Source of the DNA: Flavobacterium cheniae
GTDB taxonomy: Bacteria; Bacteroidota; Bacteroidia; Flavobacteriales; Flavobacteriaceae
Assembly: GCF_004363695.1 (NCBI RefSeq)
Contig: NZ_SNZC01000001.1
Coordinates: forward strand, 928,431 to 992,430
Direction: 5' to 3'
DNA: 64,000 nt
Made by a program: the position numbers and the translations under genes. The notes under the pieces are model-generated. The model was not told the DNA's origin, ran no database searches, and worked only from the letters and a program-made list of their open reading frames with translations. Shown here in pieces: positions 35,574-44,669 of the stretch (position 1 is the stretch's first letter; each line of letters opens with the position of its first letter).

Positions 35574-38500
35574 TTATTCGTTAACCAAAACCCATTCGCC
35601 AGAAGCAATCATGCTTTCTGCCTTTTTATATTTCATGGTTTCGCTTTTTCCACTCATTACGTGTTTGATAGTAACAGTGTCATTACGATTGATTTTTGGC
35701 ATTTCTCTTGTAATCGTTTCTGTTACTTGAGGTCTTTGACTTGCCATTTCTCCTGCTCTTCTTGCTTGAGCCGCTGTATCTTCGCTATCTAAATCTTCTT
35801 TAGTTTCAGTATAGTTTTCTTTTTGTTGCACTTGCTTAGCTTCTTGAATTTCAGAAGTATTTTGAGAAGGCAAATCTCCTTTGAATAAGAATGAAATTAC
35901 TTCTTTATTTACATCATCAATCATTTTCTTGAACAAGTTGAACGCTTCGAATTTGTAAATCAACAATGGATCTTTTTGTTCATGAACCGCTAATTGAACC
36001 GATTGTTTCAATTCGTCCATTTTGCGTAAGTGTTTTTTCCAAGCTTCATCCACAATAGCTAACGTGATGTTTTTCTCAAAATCAGCCACTAACGAACGTC
36101 CTTCTGAAGTATATGCTTTTTCTAAATCGGTAACCACATTTAATGATTTGATTCCGTCAGAGAATGGCACAATAATTCTTTGGTACTGACCATTATTGTT
36201 TTCGTAAACATTTTTGATGATTGGATACGCTTCACGAGCATCTCTAGCAATTTTTTCTTCGTAATGAGCTAAAACCGCTTTGTAAACTTTACCAGTGATT
36301 TCTCTAACTGATAATTTTGCAAATTCTGATTGTGAAACTGGAGCACTAATTGAAAAATAACGAATTAATTCAAACTCGAAATTCTTGAAATCTTCTGCTA
36401 ATTTGTTTTGTTCCACTACTAATTCGCAAGTGTCGTACATCATGTTTGCGATATCCACTTTCAAACGTTCTCCGTGTAAAGCGTGACGTCTTCTTTTGTA
36501 TACTACTTCTCTTTGTGCATTCATTACGTCGTCATATTCTAACAAACGTTTACGAACTCCAAAGTTATTTTCTTCTACTTTTTTCTGTGCTCTTTCGATA
36601 GATTTTGTCATCATAGAATGCTGAATTACTTCACCTTCTTTCAAACCAATTCTATCCATAACTTTCGCTACTCTTTCAGAACCAAATAAACGCATTAAGT
36701 TATCTTCCAAAGACACGTAGAATTGAGAACTACCTACATCTCCTTGACGACCCGCACGACCACGTAACTGACGGTCCACACGACGCGAATCGTGACGTTC
36801 TGTTCCGATAATTGCTAAACCACCTGCTTTTTTCACTTCGTCAGATAATTTAATATCGGTACCACGACCTGCCATATTGGTTGCGATTGTAACTACTCCA
36901 GGTTTTCCTGCTTCAGCTACAATTTCTGCTTCACTTTTGTGCATTTTAGCATTCAATACATTGTGTTGAATACCTCTAATTTTTAACATTCGGCTTAATA
37001 ATTCCGAAATCTCAACTGATGTTGTTCCAATTAATACAGGTCTTCCTGCATTTGATAATTGTACTACATCTTCGATAACTGCGTTGAATTTTTCACGAAC
37101 GGTTCTATAAATTAAATCGTCTTTATCTTTACGCGCCATTGGACGGTTGGTAGGGATTTCCACTACGTCTAATTTGTAGATTTCCCAGAACTCACCTGCT
37201 TCAGTTGACGCAGTTCCTGTCATTCCTCCTAATTTGCTGTACATACGGAAATAATTCTGTAACGTAACGGTTGCAAATGTTTGAGTAGCAGCTTCAATTT
37301 TTACATTCTCTTTTGCTTCGATTGCTTGGTGTAAACCATCTGAGTAACGACGACCATCCATGATACGTCCTGTTTGCTCATCTACAATCATTACTTTATT
37401 GTCCATGATAACGTATTCGGTATCTTTTTCAAATAAAGTATAAGCTTTTAATAACTGCGTTAACGTGTGAATACGTTCCGATTTTATTGAGAAATCACGG
37501 AATAATTCTTCTTTACGTTCTGCAGCTAGTTCTGGCTCTAAATTTTCTCTTTCAATTTGAGCAATTCCTGTCCCAATATCTGGTAAAACAAAGAATTGTG
37601 CATCTGTATCTTGTGATAAGAATTGGATTCCGTTATCCGTTAACTCAACTTGATTATTTTTTTCTTCTATAACAAAGTAAAGTGCCTCATCAATTTTTGG
37701 CATTTCTCTGTTGTTATCTTGCATGTATTGGTTTTCGGTTTTTTGAAGTAATTGTTTAACTCCTTCTTCCGATAAGAATTTGATTAAAGCTTTGCTTTTT
37801 GGTAATGCTCTGTACGAACGTAATAAATTAAATCCAGCGTCTTTATTGTTACCTTCTTTGAATAAACGTTTTGCTTCGGTTAAACAATCTGTAGCTAATT
37901 TACGTTGTAAAGTTACTAAGTTATCAACTTTTGGTTTTAACTCATTAAACTCATGGCGATCACCTTGAGGAACTGGTCCAGAAATAATCAATGGCGTTCT
38001 AGCATCATCAATTAAAACCGAGTCAACCTCATCGACAATTGCATAATTGTGTTTGCGTTGTACTAAATCTTCTGGAGCATGCGCCATATTATCTCTCAAA
38101 TAATCGAAACCAAATTCGTTATTTGTTCCATAAGTAATATCTGCTTCGTATGCTTTTCTTCTTTCTGGAGAGTTTGGCTGGTGATTATCAATACAATCCA
38201 CCGTTAAACCATGAAACTCGAATAAAGGTGCTTTCCATGTACTATCACGTTTTGCTAAGTAGTCATTCACAGTTACTAAATGCACACCGTTTCCGGTTAA
38301 GGCATTCAAGTATAATGGTAATGTTGCTACTAATGTTTTTCCTTCTCCTGTTTGCATTTCGGCAATTTTACCTTGATGCAACACAACTCCACCAATTAAC
38401 TGAACGTCGTAGTGAATCATATCCCAAGTAATAGCTTTACCAGCTGCATTCCAAGAATTGGACCAAGTAGCGTTATCACCTTCAATTGCGATATATGATT

Positions 38501-38930
38501 TAGTTGCCGATAACTCTCTGTCTTTTGGAGTAGCGGTAACCGTGATTGACGTATTTTCTTTAAAACGACGAGCTGTTTCTTTCACTACTGCAAACGCTTC
38601 TGGAAGAATTTCGTTTAATGTTTTCTCAGAAATTTCATAAGCTTCTTTCTCGATTTTGTCGATTTCAGCATAAATATCTTCACGAGCATCAATATCTTGT
38701 GTTTGCTCTGCGTCTTGTTTTAAAGAAGCGATTTTTGCATCTTTTTCAGCGCGAGCATTTTTAATTTTAGCTTTGAATTCAGCTGTTTTAGCACGTAATT
38801 CATCATGAGACAGTGCTTGTAATGCACTCTCAAAAGATTTTACTTTAGTAATAAGTGGTTGAATCGCTTTTACATCTTTCTCCGACTTGTCTCCCACAAA
38901 AGCCTTCAATATTGAATTTATGATACTCAT
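35574..38930 (-). CDS. secA: Protein translocase ATPase SecA
   Basis: Cytoplasmic motor of the Sec pathway. The 1118-residue protein has Walker A MQTGEGKT (about 192-199), the DEVDSVLIDDARTPL segment of nucleotide-binding domain 1, GMTGTASTEAGEF, TNMAGRGTDI, and RQLRGRAGRQGD in the second nucleotide-binding domain. It is longer than E. coli SecA (901), owing to insertions near 60-110 and 340-470, as seen in Bacteroidota. The C-terminal cysteine-rich zinc motif of E. coli SecA is absent. The tail instead ends in KYKKAESMIASGEWVLVNE. A -7 box TATATTTG precedes it at 38956-38963 (minus strand). A hairpin follows it. Confidence 0.97.
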   Translation of the reverse strand: MSIINSILKAFVGDKSEKDVKAIQPLITKVKSFESALQALSHDELRAKTAEFKAKIKNARAEKDAKIASLKQDAEQTQDIDAREDIYAEIDKIEKEAYEISEKTLNEILPEAFAVVKETARRFKENTSITVTATPKDRELSATKSYIAIEGDNATWSNSWNAAGKAITWDMIHYDVQLIGGVVLHQGKIAEMQTGEGKTLVATLPLYLNALTGNGVHLVTVNDYLAKRDSTWKAPLFEFHGLTVDCIDNHQPNSPERRKAYEADITYGTNNEFGFDYLRDNMAHAPEDLVQRKHNYAIVDEVDSVLIDDARTPLIISGPVPQGDRHEFNELKPKVDNLVTLQRKLATDCLTEAKRLFKEGNNKDAGFNLLRSYRALPKSKALIKFLSEEGVKQLLQKTENQYMQDNNREMPKIDEALYFVIEEKNNQVELTDNGIQFLSQDTDAQFFVLPDIGTGIAQIERENLEPELAAERKEELFRDFSIKSERIHTLTQLLKAYTLFEKDTEYVIMDNKVMIVDEQTGRIMDGRRYSDGLHQAIEAKENVKIEAATQTFATVTLQNYFRMYSKLGGMTGTASTEAGEFWEIYKLDVVEIPTNRPMARKDKDDLIYRTVREKFNAVIEDVVQLSNAGRPVLIGTTSVEISELLSRMLKIRGIQHNVLNAKMHKSEAEIVAEAGKPGVVTIATNMAGRGTDIKLSDEVKKAGGLAIIGTERHDSRRVDRQLRGRAGRQGDVGSSQFYVSLEDNLMRLFGSERVAKVMDRIGLKEGEVIQHSMMTKSIERAQKKVEENNFGVRKRLLEYDDVMNAQREVVYKRRRHALHGERLKVDIANMMYDTCELVVEQNKLAEDFKNFEFELIRYFSISAPVSQSEFAKLSVREITGKVYKAVLAHYEEKIARDAREAYPIIKNVYENNNGQYQRIIVPFSDGIKSLNVVTDLEKAYTSEGRSLVADFEKNITLAIVDEAWKKHLRKMDELKQSVQLAVHEQKDPLLIYKFEAFNLFKKMIDDVNKEVISFLFKGDLPSQNTSEIQEAKQVQQKENYTETKEDLDSEDTAAQARRAGEMASQRPQVTETITREMPKINRNDTVTIKHVMSGKSETMKYKKAESMIASGEWVLVNE

Positions 38931-38955
38931 AATTTTTATTTTCTAAATAGGTTTG

Positions 38956-38963
38956 CAAATATA
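38956..38963 (-). promoter_or_regulatory. -7 box of the secA promoter
   Basis: TATATTTG on the minus strand fits TAnnTTTG and lies 25 bases before the secA ATG. It overlaps the T-run of the upstream terminator. No good TTG is seen 19-21 bases away. Confidence 0.5.
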
Positions 38964-38993
38964 ACCAAAAAAAAAGCCTCAGTAAAGAGACTT
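38957..38993 (-). terminator. Rho-independent terminator of the DUF2795 gene
   Basis: Minus-strand arms AAGTCTC and GAGGCTT (plus-strand 38987-38993 and 38974-38980) are followed by a long T-run. The stem is short, with one G-T pair. Confidence 0.6.
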
Positions 38994-39017
38994 GTTTCTG
39001 TTGTGTTTATTTATTTT

Positions 39018-39239
39018 TTAATATTCATCCTCATTCCAAAGATAATCTTCGTCAGTAGGATAATCAGGCCAAATCTCTTCCATTGATTCATAGATTTCTC
39101 CTTCGTCTTCTATAGACTGTAAGTTTTCCACTACTTCTAATGGAGCTCCAGTTCTGATAGCATAGTCGATAAGTTCATCTTTGGTTGCTGGCCAAGGCGC
39201 ATCACTTAAGTATGACGCTAATTCTAATGTCCAATACAT
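39018..39239 (-). CDS. DUF2795 domain protein
   Basis: The 73-residue acidic protein matches the DUF2795 pattern: MYWTLELASYLSDAPWPATKDELIDYAIR at the start (shown in part by APWPATKDELIDYA) and GAPLEVVENLQSI. The acidic tail is rich in E, D, Y and W. The function is unknown. It lies alone between secA and the cobalamin adenosyltransferase gene, with a terminator downstream. Confidence 0.75.
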   Translation of the reverse strand: MYWTLELASYLSDAPWPATKDELIDYAIRTGAPLEVVENLQSIEDEGEIYESMEEIWPDYPTDEDYLWNEDEY

Positions 39240-39406
39240 CTTTTATCGATTTAAGTTTATGCAAAAATAAATTTATTACCCAATAAGGCAAGTTTTTTTT
39301 TACTTTTTTTATTAAAATTTAAGAACGTTTTTTTTTAAGTGCTCAAAACATGACTTTTCATCTCTGTTTTCAGACGTACTGAACACTTAAAACTGATTAT
39401 CGAACA

Positions 39407-39976
39407 CTATTTTCTAGGAATCCATTGTACTTCATCAGCGTTCAAATCATGGGACAACTTTCGTGCCAACACAAAAAGATAGTCAGAAAGTCGGTTTAGG
39501 TACTTAATTACACGTTCGTCTGTCGGTTCTATGTCATTCAAATGTACTGCTAAACGCTCGGCTCTACGGCATACACAGCGTGCAATATGACAATATGACA
39601 CCGTTGTATGTCCACCTGGCAAAACAAAATGTGTCATTGGTGGTAACGCTTCTTCCATGGTATCGATTTCATTTTCCAAAAATTCGATATCTGATTCCAC
39701 AATTCCTAGGTTTTGCAAGCGTGGTTGACCGTTTTTAAGGGTTTCTTTTTCAGGTGGTGTGGCTAAAATAGCTCCGACTGTGAATAATCTATCTTGTACC
39801 TCAATTAATACATTTTTGTACAAATCGCTCATGTCTTGGTCGCGAATTAATCCGATGTGGGAATTTAATTCATCAACCGTTCCATAACTTTCAATTCTGA
39901 TATGATGTTTTGGCACACGCGTTCCACCAAACAATGCTGTGGTTCCGGTATCGCCAGTTTTTGTATATACTTTCAT
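39407..39976 (-). CDS. Cob(I)alamin adenosyltransferase, PduO/MMAB type
   Basis: This enzyme makes adenosylcobalamin, the cofactor of methylmalonyl-CoA mutase. The 189-residue protein has the PduO-type signatures: YTKTGDTGTTALFGGTRVPK at the start (ATP binding), the central SYGTVDELNSHIG segment, FVLPGG, and CHIARCVCRRAERL toward the end with the conserved RxxxRRAE pattern. It lies 17 bases from the PPK2 gene on the same strand. Together with MeaB and the carboxylase it supports a propionate/methylmalonyl pathway. Confidence 0.93.
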   Translation of the reverse strand: MKVYTKTGDTGTTALFGGTRVPKHHIRIESYGTVDELNSHIGLIRDQDMSDLYKNVLIEVQDRLFTVGAILATPPEKETLKNGQPRLQNLGIVESDIEFLENEIDTMEEALPPMTHFVLPGGHTTVSYCHIARCVCRRAERLAVHLNDIEPTDERVIKYLNRLSDYLFVLARKLSHDLNADEVQWIPRK

Positions 39977-39993
39977 TTTTAATATTCTTGAAA

Positions 39994-40869
39994 TTATTTT
40001 TTTAATTGTTCACGATACACTTCGATATTCGCTTTTACTTTTGAATCTAATTCGGGTTCGGTAATATCGGTTAGTTTTTCCATCTCTTCCCAAATGGTTT
40101 TGGCTACAATATATCTTGCAACACCTTTATCATCAGCTGGAATTATGTACCAAGGCGCAAAATCAGTTGATGTTTTATTGATGGCTTCTTCGTAATATTT
40201 CATATAATCTTCCCAACGCTCACGTTCCTTCAAATCACCAGTGCTGAATTTCCAATTGTCTTCTGGATTTTCTAAACGTTTTAGCAAACGTTCTCTTTGT
40301 TCGTCTTTACTCATGTGAAAATAGAACTTCAAAATTTTAGTACCGTTTTGAGAAAGGTGCTTTTCGAAATTCACCATTTGTTCCATTCGATTTTCCCAAA
40401 ATTGAGGTGTAATATCTTCTACTTTTTCAATTCCTGGCAAGTTTTCGAACAAAATATATTCTGGATGTACTCGAGTTACCAATACATTTTCATAATGCGT
40501 GCGATTAAAAACAGCAAATTTTCCTTTTTCAGGCAAAGCCAAATAATGACGCCATAAATAATCGTGCTCTAACTCGGTTGAATTGGGTGTTTTAAAACTG
40601 TGAACCACTACTCCACGCGGATTAAATTCTTTGAAAACCTCACGAATTAAACTGTCTTTTCCACTGGTATCCATACCTTGCAAGCAAATTAAGAACGCAT
40701 GACGATTGTGTGCATACATAGCGTCTTGCTTTTTAGACAACTTTTGCTGGATTTTATCTAACGCTAATTCTTCTTGGTCTTTATCAGTATCGATGTCTAA
40801 TTTCGTAGCAAAATCAGCCAATTTAATAGTTGTTTTTACTTTAAAATCTTCAATATTTATATTTTCCAT
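39994..40869 (-). CDS. Polyphosphate:nucleotide phosphotransferase (PPK2 family)
   Basis: PPK2 enzymes move phosphate from polyphosphate to nucleotides. The 291-residue protein has Walker A GMDTSGKD at residues 65-72, the following SLIREVFKEFNPRG, and the catalytic/lid segment FNRTHYENVLVTRVHPEYIL near 121-140. The layout is that of a single-domain PPK2; class (AMP, ADP or both) cannot be read directly. It is the first gene of a leftward pair with the adenosyltransferase. Confidence 0.93.
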   Translation of the reverse strand: MENINIEDFKVKTTIKLADFATKLDIDTDKDQEELALDKIQQKLSKKQDAMYAHNRHAFLICLQGMDTSGKDSLIREVFKEFNPRGVVVHSFKTPNSTELEHDYLWRHYLALPEKGKFAVFNRTHYENVLVTRVHPEYILFENLPGIEKVEDITPQFWENRMEQMVNFEKHLSQNGTKILKFYFHMSKDEQRERLLKRLENPEDNWKFSTGDLKERERWEDYMKYYEEAINKTSTDFAPWYIIPADDKGVARYIVAKTIWEEMEKLTDITEPELDSKVKANIEVYREQLKK

Positions 40870-40955
40870 TTTGCATCGCTTTTTAATAAATGTAAAAATA
40901 GTACTTTTATGGGCAATTTCTGACTTAAAAACTTCATAAAGTTATCGGTAAAAAT

Positions 40956-41777
40956 ATGGAAAATTTCAAACTTACAAATCTCTTCACTATAAAAGGTATT
41001 GCAGCGCCATCTGGCTTGTTGTACTCACAAAATGTTTTATTTGTTATTTCAGATTCGAGTAATTTTTTATACCAATATGACATCGCAAAAAAACTTTTAC
41101 TAAAATTCCCATTGGTAAAAGACGCTAAAGAAAACATTGAAAAAGTAAACAAACCCGATTTAGAAAGCATCACACAATATGGCAATCAGCTAATTATGTT
41201 AGGCTCTGGATCAACAGAAAAAAGAAATTCGATGTTCACTTTAGATTTAGGATCCGATGCTTTACAATCACAAGATTTATCAGCTCTATACCAAAAATTA
41301 AAAGATGTTGGTTCGTTTACTGATGACCAATTAAATATTGAAGGTGCGATTTATGCGCATCAAACCATGTTACTTTTTCAAAGAGGCAATTCAAAGAATA
41401 GTCAAAATGGCATTTTTATTATTCCAAATCATCAAGAAGACGGTATTCGATTTGTACCGATTTCGCTTCCAACACTAGATAATGTAGAAACCACTTTTAC
41501 CGATGCAATATTGGTTGGCGATAAAATTTATTTCTTGGCTTGCGCCGAAAACACGGAATCTACTTATGAAGATGGCGAAGTCTTAGGAACCATTTTAGGA
41601 ATCATGCACGCGCCAACATTTGAAATTATAGATGTTCAATTATTATCGGAACATCAAAAATTTGAAGGTATCACACTTTATAATGAAACAGAAACCGAAT
41701 TAGAATTTTTACTTTGCGAAGACAATGATACCGAGAATTTAGAAGCTGAAATTTATAAGTTGAACTTTCAGAAATAA
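40956..41777 (+). CDS. Predicted beta-propeller protein of unknown function (DUF6929-like)
   Basis: The 273-residue protein lacks a signal peptide and has a repeating pattern of strands typical of beta-propeller or strictosidine-synthase-like proteins, e.g. PSGLLYSQNVLFVISDSSNFLYQYD. It is most like the flavobacterial DUF6929 type, from memory. Its function is unknown. It is divergent from PPK2 and precedes the ABC exporter genes by 50 bases. Confidence 0.65.
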   Translation: MENFKLTNLFTIKGIAAPSGLLYSQNVLFVISDSSNFLYQYDIAKKLLLKFPLVKDAKENIEKVNKPDLESITQYGNQLIMLGSGSTEKRNSMFTLDLGSDALQSQDLSALYQKLKDVGSFTDDQLNIEGAIYAHQTMLLFQRGNSKNSQNGIFIIPNHQEDGIRFVPISLPTLDNVETTFTDAILVGDKIYFLACAENTESTYEDGEVLGTILGIMHAPTFEIIDVQLLSEHQKFEGITLYNETETELEFLLCEDNDTENLEAEIYKLNFQK

Positions 41778-41827
41778 ATTCGTAACGTTTGATAAGAAAA
41801 TACTACAAATAAGAAACCAAAAAAATT

Positions 41828-43291
41828 ATGATTAAACATTTTCTTACTCTCGAATGGAAATCTTTTGTTCGGTCGGCATCGTTTAAAACCAATTTGGCTT
41901 TTAAAATTTTCATGGCGCTAATATTCTTATATTTTGCTGCGATGTTTGTTTTTGCTGGTATTGGAGCCTTTTACGGAATAAAAAAAGCTGGCTTAGAACC
42001 TTTACAAACGGTAAATAAGTTTATGATTTATTATCTTTTTGCCGATATGATGATGCGCTATTTTTTTCAAAAAATTCCAACATTAACAATTAGACCGTTG
42101 CTAGTTTTACCAATCAAGAAAAACACAATTGTACATTTTTCTTTAGGCAAAACGGTTTTAAACTATTTTAATACGACACATGCTTTCTTTTTTATCCCAT
42201 TTAGTATTATTTTACTGATAAATGGATATAGTATATTAGGCGTAATTACTTGGCATTTAGGAATTTTGACCGTAATATTATTCATCAATTTCTTGAATAT
42301 TTTAATCAACAATAAAGATGTTATCTTCGGAATTGTAGCTACAATTGTTATCGGATTAATTGCTTCTCAATATTATAAATTATTTGATATTACTATTTAT
42401 ACACAACCTTTCTTTCAAGGTTTGTATGAGCATGTTTGGATGGTTTTACTTCCAATTTTTGCCTTAGTAATCATCTATTATTTCACATTTAATTTCTTCA
42501 AAAAAGATTTAACGTTAGATGAAAGATTACATATTAAAAAGAGCTTAGCTACATCAAACGACTTAACTTGGTTGAATCAGTTTGGAACTTTAGGAACTTT
42601 CTTAAAAAACGACATTAAACTATTAATGCGAAATAAACGAGCAAAAACAACTTTATACATGAGTTTATTTTTCTTGTTTTATGGCTTGATATTTTTTCCA
42701 CAAGAAATTTATAAAAATTCAGTGATGCAAGCCTTTGCCGCGGTTTTTGTAACTGGTGGATTCCTAATTAATTTCGGACAGTTTGTACCAAGTTGGGACA
42801 GTTCTTATTATCAACTCATGATGACACAAAGTATTTCGTACAAAGAATATTTGAATTCTAAATGGTGGCTAATGGTTATTGGAACAGCAATTAGCATGCT
42901 TTTAGCTTCCTTTTATATTTTCTTTGGATGGGATGTTTATATTACAATATTGGCTGTTGGCATTTACAACATTGGATTTAATTCTTTTTTAGTATTGTTC
43001 ACAGGCGCTTACACTAGAACGGCAATAGATTTAGAATCAGCAAAAGGAGCTTTTGGAGATAAAAAAGCGTTCAATGTAAAAACCTTATTATTTTCATTAC
43101 CACAAATGATTATTCCAATTTTACTTTTTGGAGTCGGACTTTTGGTAGACAATCTTTATATTGGAATAGCATTAATTGCCGTTTTTGGACTTTTAGGATT
43201 GCTTTTCAAATCGAGACTATTCATGCTTATTGAAAAAATATTTCAGAAAGAAAAATACAATGCTATTGTGGCTTACAAACAAAAAAATTAA
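41828..43291 (+). CDS. ABC transporter permease-like membrane protein (DUF5687)
   Basis: The 487-residue protein has about 10-12 hydrophobic segments, and its first residues (MIKHFLTLEWKSFVRSASFKTNL) match DUF5687 proteins. These serve as the membrane part of two-component ABC exporters in Bacteroidota. The next gene, 20 bases downstream, encodes the ATPase. Substrate and direction are unknown. Confidence 0.8.
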   Translation: MIKHFLTLEWKSFVRSASFKTNLAFKIFMALIFLYFAAMFVFAGIGAFYGIKKAGLEPLQTVNKFMIYYLFADMMMRYFFQKIPTLTIRPLLVLPIKKNTIVHFSLGKTVLNYFNTTHAFFFIPFSIILLINGYSILGVITWHLGILTVILFINFLNILINNKDVIFGIVATIVIGLIASQYYKLFDITIYTQPFFQGLYEHVWMVLLPIFALVIIYYFTFNFFKKDLTLDERLHIKKSLATSNDLTWLNQFGTLGTFLKNDIKLLMRNKRAKTTLYMSLFFLFYGLIFFPQEIYKNSVMQAFAAVFVTGGFLINFGQFVPSWDSSYYQLMMTQSISYKEYLNSKWWLMVIGTAISMLLASFYIFFGWDVYITILAVGIYNIGFNSFLVLFTGAYTRTAIDLESAKGAFGDKKAFNVKTLLFSLPQMIIPILLFGVGLLVDNLYIGIALIAVFGLLGLLFKSRLFMLIEKIFQKEKYNAIVAYKQKN

Positions 43292-43311
43292 TTTAAATCC
43301 AATAAATTATC

Positions 43312-44007
43312 ATGATACAAGTAAACAATCTTACCAAAAAATATAACGCTACAACTGTTTTAAATATTCAAGAATTACAAATTCCTAAAGGACAAAGTTT
43401 TGGTTTAGTAGGAAATAATGGTGCGGGAAAAACAACTTTTTTTAGTTTATTATTAGACTTAATCGAACCAACTACTGGAGGAATTATCAATCACAATATA
43501 GAAGTAAACACAAGCGAAAATTGGAAAAACTTTACAGGCGCTTTTTTAGATGAAAGTTTCTTGATTGGTTATTTAACTGCCGAAGAATATTTTTATTTTA
43601 TTGGTGAATTACGCGGTCAAAACAAAGCTGATGTTGACGCTTTACTGAAAAAATATGAAGAATTTTTCAATAACGAAATTCTAAATACCAAAAAATATCT
43701 TCGCGATTTATCTAAAGGAAATATGAAGAAAGTGGGCATTATTGCTACTTTAATTGGAAATCCAGAAGTAGTGATTTTAGATGAACCATTTGCAAATTTA
43801 GATCCAACAACGGTAAACCGATTAAAGAAAATTGTAAAAGAATTAGCCGAAAATCCAGATGTTACCGTTTTAATCTCAAGTCACGATTTAATTCACACTG
43901 TAGAAGTTTGTAACCGAATTGTAGCTTTAAATAAGGGTGAAGTAGTTAAAGACATCAACACCTCAGAAGAAACATTGAAAGAATTAGAAGCGTTTTTCGC
44001 AGTGTAA
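43312..44007 (+). CDS. ABC transporter ATP-binding protein
   Basis: The 231-residue ATPase has Walker A GNNGAGKTT near 37-45, a signature region with LSKGNMKKVGIIATLIG and Walker B VVILDEPFANLDP. The signature is LSKGN rather than LSGGQ, as in several ABC-2-type exporters. It pairs with the DUF5687 membrane protein upstream. A strong hairpin follows. Confidence 0.92.
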   Translation: MIQVNNLTKKYNATTVLNIQELQIPKGQSFGLVGNNGAGKTTFFSLLLDLIEPTTGGIINHNIEVNTSENWKNFTGAFLDESFLIGYLTAEEYFYFIGELRGQNKADVDALLKKYEEFFNNEILNTKKYLRDLSKGNMKKVGIIATLIGNPEVVILDEPFANLDPTTVNRLKKIVKELAENPDVTVLISSHDLIHTVEVCNRIVALNKGEVVKDINTSEETLKELEAFFAV

Positions 44008-44031
44008 CACTGTATTATTTCATACTTTTAT

Positions 44032-44066
44032 AATCGCAAGTTTCATCGCTTGCGATTTTTTTTTAA
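44032..44066 (+). terminator. Rho-independent terminator
   Basis: Perfect nine-base arms (AATCGCAAG at 44032-44040, CTTGCGATT at 44049-44057) are followed by a run of T. It ends the ABC exporter genes and separates them from the sigma factor gene. Confidence 0.88.
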
Positions 44067-44133
44067 AAATATTTTAAAGGCGTCCCAACCTTTTCCCAAC
44101 TTTTCTACTCTATATAAAAAAGCAAGTTTACCA

Positions 44134-44667
44134 ATGGATGTAAAACACATACAAGGCTGCCGAAAACAACACCGCGAAGCGCAACGCTTGGTGTATGAAA
44201 CTATGGCACCCAAACTCTATCGTTTGTGTAAACGGTATTTAAAAAAAGAGGAAGAAATTGAAGAAGTATTGGCCGATGCTTTTTTTACAATATTTACAAA
44301 AATAGAACAACTAAAAGAGGATTTAGCTTTTGAAGCTTGGGCGCGAAAAATAACGGTTAACAATTGCCTTTTACAAATTAAAAAGAACATCAACTTTAAT
44401 TTGTACTTGGAAGATGTGAGCTACAATTCGCAACCCTTGGCAGATGAAGTCACCGATTTAGAAGAAGAAGATTTGCTCAATTTACTGAATTACATTCCCG
44501 ATGGATGCCAAACGATTTTTAATTTGTTTGTGATTGAAGGCTATTCACACAAAGAAATCGCAGAGCAACTGGGCATTAGCGAAGGAACATCAAAATCGCA
44601 ATTGAATGCGGCGAAAAGTAAATTAAAAGAATTGGTAAGAACTTTTTATTATCAAAAAGCAAAATAG
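44134..44667 (+). CDS. ECF-type RNA polymerase sigma factor
   Basis: The 177-residue protein has sigma region 2 (about 10-80; LYRLCKRYLKKEEEIEEVLADAFFTIF) and region 4 (about 115-172; a helix-turn-helix with GYSHKEIAEQLGISEGTSKSQL). This makes it an extracytoplasmic-function sigma factor. It is followed two bases later by an anti-sigma-like gene. The ATG at 44134 is chosen because the earlier frame start lies in the terminator's T-run. The regulon is unknown; the neighbouring membrane and secreted genes may be targets. Confidence 0.9.
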   Translation: MDVKHIQGCRKQHREAQRLVYETMAPKLYRLCKRYLKKEEEIEEVLADAFFTIFTKIEQLKEDLAFEAWARKITVNNCLLQIKKNINFNLYLEDVSYNSQPLADEVTDLEEEDLLNLLNYIPDGCQTIFNLFVIEGYSHKEIAEQLGISEGTSKSQLNAAKSKLKELVRTFYYQKAK

Positions 44668-44669
44668 TC

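Noticed and set aside
35574..38930. Several 60-90 residue frames opposite secA
   Set aside because: All fall within the conserved SecA coding sequence, with no start signals or known domains.
39240..39406. Cobalamin riboswitch or other RNA near the adenosyltransferase gene
   Set aside because: The gap is downstream of that gene, AT-rich, and shows no B12-box-like word; it holds only a weak repeat-like stretch around 39370-39400.
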